Positions 1 to 12,152 of a DNA stretch of 64,000 nucleotides are shown piece after piece. The position numbers were made by a program, and so were the translations under genes. This stretch comes from Pseudonocardia sp. (lineage in GTDB: Bacteria > Actinomycetota > Actinomycetes > Mycobacteriales > Pseudonocardiaceae): the NCBI RefSeq assembly GCF_029263155.1, contig NZ_JAJCYB010000074.1:124001-188000 (forward strand), given 5' to 3'. Position 1 is the first letter of the stretch. Each line of letters opens with the position of its first letter. The notes beneath the pieces were generated by a model. That model saw only the letters and a list, made by a program, of their open reading frames with translations. It was not told the origin of the DNA and did not search any database.

Positions 1-1730
1 GCGTCGACCACGCCCGCGCCGGTGGCCGCGCTGGGCGCCATGTCGGCGGTGAGCCACCACAGCATCACCGGCGTGAGGCTCACGAGCAGGGCGATGGCCG
101 GCCACATCATCACGTCGATGTTGGCGTAGCCCAGGACCACCGAGCCGGTCAGCGCGGTGACGAGCAGCACCGTCCACTGCAGATGGCGCCGGAACGTGAC
201 CAGCCGGTCCCGGCTGGCCGAGCCGCTCTTGGGCGTGACGACGAACCGCGCGGGCCTGCGCAGCAGCGTGGCGATCAGCGAGCTGGCGTAGATCGGCGCG
301 GAGATCACCGACATCGCCATGCCGCGCAGGCCCGGCGAGTTGTCCGGCTCGTACGGGCTGACGTTGTAGCGGCGGTTGCGGATGTAGACCCACATCTGGA
401 ACGCCGTGGCGTCGACGTAGAGCGCCAGCCACAGCTGCGGCGGCACCACGATGCCCGCGACGCCCATCGTCAGGTAGAGCACGGCGTTGACCGAGCCGAG
501 GATCCAGCCGATCGCCATCGACGGATAGAACGCGGTGATCAGCAGGTAGTGCAGGATCCGGCCGGGCGGCAGCCGGCGCAGGCGCTTGCGGAACGGGCCG
601 CGCAGGATCTCGAACGTGCCCCGCGACCAGCGCAATTGCTGGGTGAAGTAGTCGGTCCAGGTCGAGGGACCCTCGCCGACCGCGACGACGTCGGGAGTGT
701 ACACCGACTTCCACTTCCCGCCGGTGACGGGGTTGCGCCGGGAGTGGATCGCGAGACCCGTCGCCATGTCCTCGGTGATCGAGTCCTCGAGGCCGCCGAC
801 GCACACCAGCGCGTCGATCCGGATGGCGTTGTTCGTGCCGACCAGCATCGGGGCCCCGTAGGCGTTCGCCGCACGCTGGATCACGCTGTGGAACGGGAAC
901 TGCTGGCTCTCCGCGCCCTTGGTGACGAAGTTGTCGACGTTGGCGTAGCACTGCGGGCCCACGACGAAGGCCACGTCGGGGTCGCGGAAGTAGCCCAGCA
1001 TGCGCTCCACGTAGATGGGCAGCGGCACATGGTCCGGGTCGACGGAGAGGAACACCTCGTAGCGGTGCCCGTAGCGGTCCACCCAGGCGTTGTAGTTGCC
1101 GTGCTTGGTCTTCGCCTTGAAGCGGCCCGTGGGCTGGTTGTACTCCGGGACGCCCCGCCGGGAGAAGTGCCGCACGCCCTCCTCCAGGCACATGGCCCTG
1201 ACCTCGGGATCGTCGCCCTCGTCGAGGAGCCAGACGTGGAACACGCCGTCGTGTCGGATCCGGCGCGCGGCCGCCACGGTGGCGCGCACCATCTCCACGG
1301 GTTCCTTGCCGGGCACGATCGTGGTCAGGAACGCCACCCGCACCCGGGGGTCGGGCCGTACCGGCACCGGGTCGCGCGCCAGCATCGAGGCCAGCGACAG
1401 CGAGAACACGTTGACCAGCCGCAGGCCCTCGACCAGAGCGATCGACGCGATGACGAAGACGTTCGCCGCGATCGTCCACGACCGGTTCTCGTCGATCTCG
1501 GGGGCGTGCGACGGCTGGAGCAGCCACCAGACGAACGCGGCCTCGAACAGGACGTTCAGCGTGATGATGAGCAGCGAGACGGCCCAGGACCTGCGGCCCG
1601 CGGAGGCGTGCACGCCGCGGTAGGTCACGCGGTAGCCCGGTCCGGGCTCGACGACGTCCCCGGAGAGCCGGCTGAAATCGCGGACGGCGAACGCGCCGGT
1701 CTCCGCGCCGGTCGCCGAGCTGCCCTGCAC
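1..1730 (-). CDS. Cellulose-synthase-like family 2 glycosyltransferase, 3' end cut off by the window
   Basis: Processive membrane glycosyltransferase that would polymerise a surface polysaccharide from a nucleotide sugar; the product cannot be told from sequence. At least 576 codons are read without a stop. Two membrane segments lie near residues 50-72 and 85-108. The GT2 catalytic core follows, with the DEGDDP, DPDH and TED acidic motifs and a QQLRW (QxxRW) motif near residue 365, then further membrane helices. The start is GTG at 1730 behind GGGGGT; an in-frame TAG lies two codons upstream, so no earlier start is possible. It is divergent from the EEP gene. No PilZ domain is visible in the part present. 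Confidence 0.85.
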   Translation of the reverse strand, partial: MQGSSATGAETGAFAVRDFSRLSGDVVEPGPGYRVTYRGVHASAGRRSWAVSLLIITLNVLFEAAFVWWLLQPSHAPEIDENRSWTIAANVFVIASIALVEGLRLVNVFSLSLASMLARDPVPVRPDPRVRVAFLTTIVPGKEPVEMVRATVAAARRIRHDGVFHVWLLDEGDDPEVRAMCLEEGVRHFSRRGVPEYNQPTGRFKAKTKHGNYNAWVDRYGHRYEVFLSVDPDHVPLPIYVERMLGYFRDPDVAFVVGPQCYANVDNFVTKGAESQQFPFHSVIQRAANAYGAPMLVGTNNAIRIDALVCVGGLEDSITEDMATGLAIHSRRNPVTGGKWKSVYTPDVVAVGEGPSTWTDYFTQQLRWSRGTFEILRGPFRKRLRRLPPGRILHYLLITAFYPSMAIGWILGSVNAVLYLTMGVAGIVVPPQLWLALYVDATAFQMWVYIRNRRYNVSPYEPDNSPGLRGMAMSVISAPIYASSLIATLLRRPARFVVTPKSGSASRDRLVTFRRHLQWTVLLVTALTGSVVLGYANIDVMMWPAIALLVSLTPVMLWWLTADMAPSAATGAGVVD

Positions 1731-2088
1731 GCACTACCCCCGATCGGCTCGCCCCGGGGAGAGCCTGGTGCAGGACTCGCCACGTCGACAAATCCCGCGA
1801 CACGCACGGATCCGGCCCGCGGTACACCCGACCAGCCCAATGCTGGGCCGGTTGCGTCACGCGCCTGTGAGAAGAGTCATAACGCCAGGCCCCACACCGC
1901 GGATGCGGGGCCACCGGGGGACGTTCGGCCGGACGCCGCCCCGGCTAGGTCACGCGGCCGGGATGCCCGCCCGCCGATGGCGCTGTCGCCGGGCTACGGG
2001 TCGCGCGCCCACCTCCGGCCGTGCGGGCGAGCCCACGAACCGGTGTGTGCGAGCCGGTGATCGGGCCTCCCTGGCAGACTCGGGCGCG
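1731..2088. other. Intergenic region between divergent genes
   Basis: These 358 bases separate two divergent starts. A short dyad CCAGC-CCAAT-GCTGG lies near 1829-1843 and a GGCCCC/GGGGCC stem near 1889-1913. I see no gene and no riboswitch that I recognise. Confidence 0.4.
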
Positions 2089-3129
2089 ATGAGACAGATG
2101 CGCGTCCGGGCGCAGCACGTCGCCGGGCGCGTCGTCGGGGCGGTGTTCGTGCTCGGACTCGCGCTCGTGCTGCTTCCCGATCTCGTGCTGCTCGACCACG
2201 TCACGCCGTTCGCCCAGCTCGTGGCGTTCCGGCCCGTCGTACTGGCGGGCGCGGCCGCGGTGGCGGCCGGGCCGCTGGTCGTGCTGCTCCTGCGCCGCCG
2301 GGCGCGCTGGTTCGTCGCCGCGGTGCTCGCCGTGCTCGTGACGGCCACCGGCACCCTCGCGACCCGGGCTCTCCCCGGTCCCGACACGGACGGTCCGGTG
2401 CTGACGGTCCTGGCCCTCAACGTCCACGACGGCGGGGCACCGGTCGGCGCGACGGCCGCGCTCATCGCCGACGAGCGGCCGGACCTGGTGGCCCTGCCCG
2501 AGGCGGGCGCGGAGTACCGATCCCGCCTCGCACCGCTCGTGGAACCGCTGGGCTACCGACTCTTCGGCTCCACCGGCGAGGGCGTCGGCGACATCGACGG
2601 CGTGTCGGCGCTGGCCCACGCCGACCTCGGGGACGTGACCGCGACGGTCGACCCCACCACCCCGTTCCCGTCGGTCGTGCTGACCGGGGGCGCGCTCGGC
2701 GCGCTGCGCTTCGTCGGGTTCCACTCGATCGCACCCGTGCCGGGCCGGATCCGGCAGTGGCGCTCCGATCTCGCGCACGTTGCCACCTGGTGCGCGGCCC
2801 CCACCGCGGCGATCGTCGCGGGCGACTTCAACGCCACCCTCGACCACTCCGCGTTCCGTTCGGGCACCGCGGGCTGCGGCGACGCCGCCGAGCAGGCGGG
2901 TGCCGGCCTGGTCGGCACGTGGCCCAGCTCCTGGCCGCGCGCGGTGGGCACCCAGATCGACCACGTGGTCGCGACCCGCGGCCTGAGGGCGGAGTCGCTC
3001 GACGTCCACGACGTCACGGGCACCGACCACCGCGCCGTACTGTCCCGGCTGCGGCAGGTCACGCCCCCGGACGGAGGGCACGCCCACCCGACCGGGCGGA
3101 TGAGCGTGCCGTTCGGCCCGACGCGCTAG
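2089..3129 (+). CDS. Membrane-anchored endonuclease/exonuclease/phosphatase (EEP) family protein
   Basis: A 346-residue protein of the EEP fold, a metal-dependent phosphodiesterase family that includes DNase I-like nucleases and sphingomyelinases. Three hydrophobic segments fill residues 10-90, so the catalytic domain is presumably extracytoplasmic. The domain shows LNVHDGG, the metal-binding glutamate in LPEAG, GDFN, QIDHV and GTDHRA, which are the expected EEP motifs. The substrate is unknown. I chose ATG 2089; ATG 2098 is also possible. The last codon lies in a CTAG shared with the convergent asd gene, so the two stop codons overlap. Confidence 0.8.
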   Translation: MRQMRVRAQHVAGRVVGAVFVLGLALVLLPDLVLLDHVTPFAQLVAFRPVVLAGAAAVAAGPLVVLLLRRRARWFVAAVLAVLVTATGTLATRALPGPDTDGPVLTVLALNVHDGGAPVGATAALIADERPDLVALPEAGAEYRSRLAPLVEPLGYRLFGSTGEGVGDIDGVSALAHADLGDVTATVDPTTPFPSVVLTGGALGALRFVGFHSIAPVPGRIRQWRSDLAHVATWCAAPTAAIVAGDFNATLDHSAFRSGTAGCGDAAEQAGAGLVGTWPSSWPRAVGTQIDHVVATRGLRAESLDVHDVTGTDHRAVLSRLRQVTPPDGGHAHPTGRMSVPFGPTR

Positions 3130-4207
3130 CGGCTCGCGGCCACCGTCTCGGCGATCTCGTAGGTGTTCAGCGCCGCGCCCTTGCGGAGGTTGTCGCCGCA
3201 GAGGAACAGCTCCAGCGTGTCCGGGAAGTCCAGCGCCTGGCGGACCCGGCCGACCCAGGTGGGGTCACCGCCCACCGCGTCGACGGGGGTGGGCCACTCG
3301 CCCGCGGCCGGGTCGTCGCGCAGCACGATGGTCGGCTGCGCGGCGAGCACCTTGTGGGCGGCGTCGACCGTCACGTCCCGGGCGAAGGTCGCGTGCACCA
3401 CCAGCGAGTGCGTGGTGACGACGGGCACCCGGACGCAGGTGGCCGACACCTTGAGGTCCGGGATGCCCAGGATCTTGCGGGACTCGTTGCGGACCTTGAG
3501 CTCCTCGGAGCTCCAGCCGTCGTCCTTGACCGAGCCGGCCCACGGCACGACGTTGAGCGCGAGCGGGGCGGGGAACGGCGAATCGCTGCCCAGCCCCGCA
3601 TCGGCCAGCGCGGCCGCGACGTCGCCACCACGTACCCCCACGTCCTTGCCCGCGACGGCCGCCAGCTCCGCGTAGAGCCGGTCCACGCCGACCTGCCCCG
3701 CGCCCGACGCCGCCTGGTAGGACGCCACGACGAGCGCGGTGAGCCCGAACTCGCGGTGCAGCGCACCCATCGCGGCCATCATCGACAGCGTGGTGCAGTT
3801 CGGGTTCGCGATGATCCCCTTGGGCCGGTTGGCGGCCTCGTCGGCGTTGACCTCCGGCACCACCAGGGGCACCTCGGGGTCCATGCGGAACGCACCGGAG
3901 TTGTCGACGGCCACCGCACCCCGCGCCGCGGCGATCGGCGCCCACTCGGCACTGACCTCGTCGGGCACGTCGAACAGCGCGATGTCGACGCCGTCGAAGA
4001 CCTCGGGCTCCAGGAGCCGGACGGTGACGTCCTCGCCGCGCACGCGCAGCACCTTGCCCGCCGAGCGGGCCGAGGCGACGAGCCGGATCTCCGACCACGG
4101 CACGGTCTCCCGCGCGTCGATGATCTCGATCATCGTGGAACCCACCGCCCCGGTGGCACCCACGATCGCCAGAACGCACGGCGCCGATGATTCGCTCGCA
4201 GGCTCGC

Positions 4208-4211
<4 letters not shown>
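3126..4211 (-). CDS. asd: Aspartate-semialdehyde dehydrogenase
   Basis: Converts 4-aspartyl phosphate to aspartate semialdehyde with NADPH, the second step to lysine, diaminopimelate, threonine and methionine. The 361-residue protein has the N-terminal nucleotide site [10 protein letters not shown], the catalytic cysteine in [15 protein letters not shown], and the substrate-binding region around RVPVVTTHS. Length and motifs fit the bacterial family. The ATG start overlaps the ask stop as ATGA, so the two are translationally coupled. The stop TAG sits in CTAG and overlaps the stop of the convergent EEP gene, leaving no room for a terminator between them. Confidence 0.96.
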
Positions 4212-5473
<1,262 letters not shown>

Positions 5474-5595
5474 GAGCCGACCTCCAGTCCTGGCCACCAG
5501 TCGGGGCCGTCGAGTATCTGGTCGGAAGACGACCCTACCGGCGGAACCGGACAGCGCAGAACGCAATGACCCCCGCCACACCGCGGGCGGGAGCC

Positions 5596-5892
5596 TCAGG
5601 AGGCGCGGCGCACCAGGCGGACGACGACCGCGGTGATCGCGAACCAGATCAGCGCGGCGGTGCCGTAGTTCAGCACCACACCCACCTTGGGCTCCTCGGG
5701 CTGGAAGAGGTTGCCCAGGCCCAGACTGAAGGTGCTCGCGAGGTCGGTCACGATCCGGGTGAGCCCGTTCTCGGGGTTCGCGTCCAGCAACGTGAGCACG
5801 ATGAAGACGACGAGCACGCCGACGATGGCCATACCGATGATGCGCAGGACGTTGCCGAGAGCATCGATGCCCCGACGTGCCGTGGTACCCAC
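5596..5892 (-). CDS. Small two-helix membrane protein of unknown function
   Basis: About 98 residues (up to 109 from ATG 5925). There are two hydrophobic segments, one around [19 protein letters not shown] and one near the C terminus ending in a basic tail (VRLVRRAS). I do not recognise the family. The start is uncertain: GTG 5892 and GTG 5898 lie behind GGGGAGG, whereas ATG 5925 has no ribosome binding site. It stands alone upstream of ask on the same strand with about 120 bases between them, and is divergent from the sensor-kinase operon. Confidence 0.6.
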   Translation of the reverse strand: MGTTARRGIDALGNVLRIIGMAIVGVLVVFIVLTLLDANPENGLTRIVTDLASTFSLGLGNLFQPEEPKVGVVLNYGTAALIWFAITAVVVRLVRRAS

Positions 5893-5925
5893 TGCCACAA
5901 GACCTCCCCGACCGAAGACCGCCAT

Positions 5926-6234
5926 AGTGGCAGCAATCGGCCGCACCGACCTACCCGTGGGTATCACCCAGTCGGGTGACAGCGTTCCGGCCGGACCCCG
6001 CTGCCCCCAAAGAGCGGACAGGCGCGGTCGAACCGCTGGGCGGCACCATGGGGAGCGGTCGGGGCGACATCCGGTCGGACGCGGAGGGGGCGGCATCGGG
6101 TGTCGCTCCGCCGGTCCGGGCCGACCGAACGCGGTCCCGCACACCCGAGGACCGGACCCGCCGGCTCCCGCCGTCCGGGTGCGTGCCGCACCGCGACGTC
6201 GGGTGGGGCCCGCCGGCGAATCACCGGAGGTGCG
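5926..6234. other. Divergent intergenic region with two short dyads
   Basis: No gene is seen in these 309 bases. Two adjacent inverted repeats lie near the membrane-protein end: TACCC-gt-GGGTA at 5952-5963 and CACCC-agtc-GGGTG at 5965-5978. They could be regulator sites for either divergent gene; no regulator can be assigned. Confidence 0.35.
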
Positions 6235-7386
6235 ATGAGAACCGCCACGGGCCGGAGCGGGCATCGCGACGCGCTGCAGCGTTTCGATCTCGCTCTGCAA
6301 CGCGCGATCGGGGCGGGTCTGGCCGTCGCGTTGGTGGTCGCGCTGGCGACCGCGGTGCTGGGCCGCTCGCTCTACCCGGCCTGGTGGTGGCTCGCCGTTG
6401 CCCCGGTGGTGTTCGGATGGACCGCCGCCGCCGTGTGGCTGTGCCTGGTCGGCCGGTTCGGCACCTCGGCCCGGGTCCTGTTCACGCTGGTCGTCGGCGG
6501 CTCCGCGATCGGCGCGGCCATCGCGACCGACTCGGCCGTACGCGACGCGAGCACCGCGGTCCTGCCGGTGGTGGTGATCGCGATCGTCGGGGTCGGCTTC
6601 CTCGCCGCGCCCCCTGTCGCGCTCGTGCTGGGGGCCATCCTGATCACCGGCAGCACGCTCGGGCCGTTCGCGATGCGTCCCGGGACCAGCTGGCTGCTGC
6701 TGACCGAGTCCGCCATCCAGACCGTGATCCTCGGCTCTGCGATCGCCGGTGGACACGTCGCCCGTCGGTTCGCCTCCGCCGAGGAACGCGCTCTCGACGA
6801 GGTCGCCACGGCCACCGTCGCCGACCGGGCGGCCGCTGCGGCCCGGGCCGAACGGCGCGAGCTGGAGCGGGAGGTGCACGACACCGTGCTGAGCACGCTG
6901 TCCGCCCTGGGCCGGGCGAGCCTGGCCGACACCGCCGCGCTCCGCGAGCGGTGCGCCGCCGACGCCCGGTTCCTGCGCAGCCGGGGCGGCCAGGGCACGG
7001 GTCCACCCACCGGTCTGCGCGAGCAGCTCGAAGCGATCGTCGAACCGTTCGTCGCGACGGGGTTCCCGGTGCGGCTCACCGTCACCGCGCCACAGGTGCA
7101 GCTCCCACCGGTCGTCGCCCGGTCGCTCGCCCGGGCGACGCGCGAGGCGCTCACCAACGCCCGGCGCCACAGTGGCGCCGGATGCGCGCAGGTGCAGGTG
7201 CGCTCCTGGCCGGGCGGCGTGGAGGTCCGGGTGGTCGACGCCGGGATCGGGCTGCGGGCCGCCGCCCAGGATCGCCTCGGCACCCGCCGATCGCTCGTCG
7301 AACGCCTCGGCGACGTGGGCGGGCTCGCCACGGTGCGGTCGGGGACGGAGGCCGGTACGACGGTCACCCTGCGGTGGCCACGATGA
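6235..7386 (+). CDS. Sensor histidine kinase (HisKA_3/NarL-type)
   Basis: A 383-residue kinase with about five membrane helices in residues 20-175 and little extracytoplasmic domain. A dimerisation helix carries the phospho-accepting histidine in EREVHDTVL (about residue 215). The ATPase domain has the N box REALTNARRHS, the DAGIG G1 box and a GTTVTL C-terminal box. These are the features of the DegS/NarX class that partners LuxR-type regulators, such as the one encoded at 8620. The start ATG 6235 follows CGGAGG. The stop overlaps the next start as ATGA. Confidence 0.88.
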   Translation: MRTATGRSGHRDALQRFDLALQRAIGAGLAVALVVALATAVLGRSLYPAWWWLAVAPVVFGWTAAAVWLCLVGRFGTSARVLFTLVVGGSAIGAAIATDSAVRDASTAVLPVVVIAIVGVGFLAAPPVALVLGAILITGSTLGPFAMRPGTSWLLLTESAIQTVILGSAIAGGHVARRFASAEERALDEVATATVADRAAAAARAERRELEREVHDTVLSTLSALGRASLADTAALRERCAADARFLRSRGGQGTGPPTGLREQLEAIVEPFVATGFPVRLTVTAPQVQLPPVVARSLARATREALTNARRHSGAGCAQVQVRSWPGGVEVRVVDAGIGLRAAAQDRLGTRRSLVERLGDVGGLATVRSGTEAGTTVTLRWPR

Positions 7387-8558
7387 GCGGTCGGTGGTCG
7401 CGGGAACGCGCGGCCGACCGCTGGCGGGAGTTGCAGCCCTTCGTCGGGGCTCCGCTGGCGGCGGGCCTCACCGTGGTGAGCATCTGGCCGCTGATCGCCC
7501 TGGCGCAACAGTGGTCGGAGTACCAGCGACCGGCGGTCGCGGCGGGCGTCTACGTCGCGTCGCTGGCCCTGATCGCCGGGCTGTGGCGGCGCGGCCGTTC
7601 CGGGATCTCGCCGACCGTCGCGCTACTGGCGGGTGTCGCGGTGGTCGTCCTCAACCTGACCCTCATCGCCGAGGTCGCCTCGACCTCGCCCTTCGGCGAA
7701 GCCGCGTGGATGTGCGGGTGGGGCGCTGCGGTACCGATGTTGCTGGCCTTCGCCCGGCCCGTGGAGGAGGCCGTCACCATCCTCGCCGCTCTGACGGTCA
7801 GCAGTGCCATCGGACTGTCCCGCTCCGGACCGAGCACCCTCACGCTGCATGCGACGGCGTTGGACATCGCGTTGCCGGTTGCGGCCGCCACCTCCGGACT
7901 CGCACTGGTCGTCGCGCTGCGCCACAGCGCCGCCAACGCGCGCGAGAGCCGCTCGCGCGCCGAGGCGATCGCGGAGCGCCACAGGGTCCTCGATGCCGTC
8001 GAGGGGGAACGGACGGTCCGCTCGCGGGACTGGGTGGCCACCATCGCGCCGGTGCTGGAGGACCTGGCCCACGGCCGCCGGTCCCCGCACGATCCCGAGC
8101 TGGCGGACACCTGCCGACGGCTGGCTGCTGCCCTGCGCGCCAACCTCGACGACAGCGCCGAGTCGATCCTGACCGGGCTGCTGCCCACCGGCAGCCCGGT
8201 CCGGATCACCGTGCGCGACCAGGACGTCGGACATCGCCTGCTGGAGACCGAGCGGATCGCACTCGTCGGGACGATCCGGCGGCTGTGCGAGGGCGCCGCC
8301 GGCGGTTCACTGCAGGTCACCCTGCTCGCCGACCGCGCAGACGCCGCGGGCCCGCAGGCGCTGGTCGTGCTGGCGGGTGCGGACATCGCGCCGCCGTGCG
8401 GGGAGCGCGAGAGCGGCTCGTTCCAGACGGGACCCGACGGACAGTGGTGGTACGACTTCCGGCTGCGCTGTACGGCCGCCCCGGCCCTGCTCGCCCCCAA
8501 CCTCCTGGAGCGCCCTCCCGGCGCCACAGCTGCCCACCGACCCCCTCTTCCGGGGTGA
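7383..8558 (+). CDS. Membrane sensor-like protein without kinase motifs
   Basis: A 391-residue protein translationally coupled to the kinase gene through ATGA. Residues 20-180 form about six hydrophobic helices, followed by a charged helix (ARESRSRAEAIAERHR) and a soluble region. The layout copies the kinase before it, but where the H box should be it reads RSRDWVATIAPVLEDLAHG with no histidine in the right place, and I find no N or G boxes. It may be a degenerate kinase acting as a co-sensor or scaffold. The function is not known. Confidence 0.72.
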   Translation: MSGRWSRERAADRWRELQPFVGAPLAAGLTVVSIWPLIALAQQWSEYQRPAVAAGVYVASLALIAGLWRRGRSGISPTVALLAGVAVVVLNLTLIAEVASTSPFGEAAWMCGWGAAVPMLLAFARPVEEAVTILAALTVSSAIGLSRSGPSTLTLHATALDIALPVAAATSGLALVVALRHSAANARESRSRAEAIAERHRVLDAVEGERTVRSRDWVATIAPVLEDLAHGRRSPHDPELADTCRRLAAALRANLDDSAESILTGLLPTGSPVRITVRDQDVGHRLLETERIALVGTIRRLCEGAAGGSLQVTLLADRADAAGPQALVVLAGADIAPPCGERESGSFQTGPDGQWWYDFRLRCTAAPALLAPNLLERPPGATAAHRPPLPG

Positions 8559-8619
8559 TCCTGCTGCCCGATCCGGGCCGGCGTGCAACGGATCGGGTCC
8601 CGGGTGCGATCCTTCCTCT

Positions 8620-9261
8620 GTGTCCAGGATCACCGTCGCACTGGTTGACGATCACGAGTTGGTGCGTGACGGCCTCGTCGCCTGGCTGGCCGGCACGTCC
8701 GAACGGATCACCGTACTCGACTCCACATGCACCGTCGGCGCACTCCGATCGGGCCCGGGCTGGGGTGCCGACGTCGTCCTGCTCGATCTGAACCTCGGCG
8801 ACCGGACCACCGTCGAACAGAACATCCAGGTGCTCACCGATGCCGGTTCCCGGGTCGTCGTCGTCAGCGAGAACGAGAAGCCGACGGTCGTCCGGGAGGT
8901 CCTGCGCTGCGGGGCGATGGGCTACGTACCCAAGTCGGCCACCGCGGCGCAGATGGTGGAGGCCGTCGAACAGATCCACGCCGGTGGGACCTACATGACG
9001 CAGTCCCTCGCACTGGCCCTCCTGGCCGAGCCCGAGCCGAGCCGACCGGAGTTCAGCCGCCAGGAGCTGCGCACGCTGCAGATGTACGCAGGCGGTATGC
9101 CGCTCAAGTCGGTCGCTCTCCGGCTGGAGATCAGCGAAGGCACCGTGAAATCCTATGTGGACCGCATCAGGGAGAAGTACCACAGGGCCGGTCGCGGGGC
9201 GCCGACGAAGATCGAGCTCTACCGGCGGGCGGTCGAGGACGGCCACCTGCCCAGCGGGTGA
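8620..9261 (+). CDS. LuxR-family response regulator
   Basis: A 213-residue regulator: receiver domain (ALVDDHELVRDG; phospho-accepting aspartate near residue 56 in LLDLNLGD) followed by a C-terminal LuxR/NarL helix-turn-helix (FSRQELRTLQMYAGGM ... ISEGTVKSYVDRIREKY). The GTG 8620 start has only weak Shine-Dalgarno support, but earlier in-frame sequence is not protein-like. It is the third gene of the sensor operon and the expected phosphate acceptor of the kinase at 6235. Targets are unknown. Confidence 0.87.
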   Translation: MSRITVALVDDHELVRDGLVAWLAGTSERITVLDSTCTVGALRSGPGWGADVVLLDLNLGDRTTVEQNIQVLTDAGSRVVVVSENEKPTVVREVLRCGAMGYVPKSATAAQMVEAVEQIHAGGTYMTQSLALALLAEPEPSRPEFSRQELRTLQMYAGGMPLKSVALRLEISEGTVKSYVDRIREKYHRAGRGAPTKIELYRRAVEDGHLPSG

Positions 9262-9322
9262 TCCCACCCGCTCCGGCGACGCCGGCAGGTCGGGGGGTTG
9301 GCAGCGGGCGCCGGGATGCGGC

Positions 9323-9328
9323 TAGGGT
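9323..9328 (+). promoter_or_regulatory. Predicted -10 element of the leuA leader transcript
   Basis: TAGGGT matches the actinobacterial TANNNT -10. It ends 7 bases before the GTG of the leader peptide, the spacing typical of leaderless transcripts. No strong -35 is seen. Prediction only. Confidence 0.5.
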
Positions 9329-9335
9329 GGGCATC

Positions 9336-9374
9336 GTGGCGCGCCTGCTCCTTGGTTGCCGCGGCGGGGTCTGA
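9336..9374 (+). CDS. leuA leader peptide (12 codons, Leu-Leu-Leu)
   Basis: The reading frame GTG GCG CGC CTG CTC CTT GGT... encodes MARLLLGCRGGV and ends at TGA 9372-9374, 75 bases before leuA. Three consecutive leucine codons, including the CTT codon that is rare at this base composition, are the hallmark of a ribosome-mediated leucine sensor. Such leader peptides are known before leuA in other actinobacteria. The GTG is probably the first codon of a leaderless mRNA. Confidence 0.72.
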   Translation: MARLLLGCRGGV

Positions 9375-11246
<1,872 letters not shown>

Positions 11247-11248
11247 CG

Positions 11249-11380
11249 TTTCTGGACGGCCGAGCAGATCACCGCAGCCCTGGCCGCGGCGGGCTTCGTC
11301 GACGTCGAGGTGACGGCGGCCGGTCATCGACCGGCCCCGAGCCCACCCTGCTCACAGTCACCGCCGCGGCGCCGGCTTTA
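11249..11380 (+). pseudogene. Remnant of a methyltransferase C terminus
   Basis: Directly after the leuA stop, one frame reads FWTAEQITAALAAAGF and another, a little further on, reads PEPTLLTVTAAA. Together these look like the end of a SAM-dependent methyltransferase split by a frameshift, with no start or core. It is short, and the match is by eye only. Confidence 0.3.
11318..11336 (+). terminator. Stem-loop after leuA
   Basis: GGCCGGT-catcg-ACCGGCC forms a perfect 7-bp stem about 70 bases after the leuA stop, between convergent genes. No T-run follows. Confidence 0.4.
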
Positions 11381-11400
11381 GCGGCGGATGCGGTGCGAAC

Positions 11401-11416
11401 GCGACATATCTGTCGC
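11401..11416. repeat. Short inverted repeat between convergent genes
   Basis: GCGACA-tatc-TGTCGC is a perfect dyad of operator size in unusually AT-rich sequence. It lies downstream of both neighbouring genes, so it is not an obvious operator for either. Confidence 0.35.
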
Positions 11417-11436
11417 TATCGCACCACAGACGTCGA

Positions 11437-12042
11437 TCATGACGCGGCGGCGGACCGGCCCTCGGCGAAGAACGCCGCCACCGCGGCCGCGTCGGGCAGG
11501 TCGGTCGCCGGCCGCAGGGCGCCGAAGCCCGCGTTCCAGAACGGGCCCTCGCGCGGCGTCCACGGGCCCACGTAGGCGTAGGGCTCGGGGTGGGCGTCGT
11601 CGCCGGGCGAGATGCCGTAGTTGACCTCGTCCGCGGTGATCGCCAGGTCGAAGTGCTCGGGCCACAGCACCGGCTCCTGGTCGGGGGCGAACGCGCGCAG
11701 GCCGGCGTCGCCGCGGGCGAACCAGCCGGTGATCTCGGCGGCGGCGGCCGGGTCGACGGAGATGTCGGTGTCCGGGTCGATGCCGGTCGTGTCGTGGTAG
11801 ACGCCCTCCGGCGCGCCCGCCACGACCCCCACCGCCGCGGCCAGCTCGCGGTAGGTGCCGGCCAGCGGTGCGCGCCCGCCGTCCCAGAGGAGGTCGGTGC
11901 CCTCCACCCGCAGCGGGACGGCCACCCCGCCGAACCCGCCGGGGGTCACCCGCAGCCGGATGGTGCCGTGGGCGCGGTGCTGCGGGCCGGCGATCAGCAG
12001 CTCGGCCACCCCGTGCAGCGAGCGACGGGTCGGTTCGTCCAT
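11437..12042 (-). CDS. Conserved-looking hypothetical protein
   Basis: A 201-residue soluble acidic protein with no signal peptide or membrane segment. I do not recognise a domain. It is rich in tryptophan, glycine and proline (WDGGRAPLAGTY, WTPREGPFWNAGFG), has several DP and DD pairs, and ends in an alanine-rich helix. The start ATG 12042 has a strong ribosome binding site (GGAGG 6 bases upstream), which supports it as a real gene. It is divergent from the nitrilase gene and convergent with leuA. Confidence 0.7.
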   Translation of the reverse strand: MDEPTRRSLHGVAELLIAGPQHRAHGTIRLRVTPGGFGGVAVPLRVEGTDLLWDGGRAPLAGTYRELAAAVGVVAGAPEGVYHDTTGIDPDTDISVDPAAAAEITGWFARGDAGLRAFAPDQEPVLWPEHFDLAITADEVNYGISPGDDAHPEPYAYVGPWTPREGPFWNAGFGALRPATDLPDAAAVAAFFAEGRSAAAS

Positions 12043-12152
12043 CGGGTCCTCCGTGTCCTGCTCCGCACCCGGATCGGGCGCCGGACCGGCTGGAGGTTAC
12101 GCCGGTGTTGCACGACCGGGGCGGTGCCCGCGCCACGGCACGCGGCCGCACA

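Noticed and set aside
183..2060. 625-residue plus-strand open frame over the glycosyltransferase gene
   Set aside because: Arginine/histidine/valine-rich shadow of the real minus-strand GT2 gene; no domain and no ribosome site.
5976..8558. 860-residue reading of the second sensor gene
   Set aside because: Residues before ATG 7383 are the out-of-frame reading of the kinase gene.
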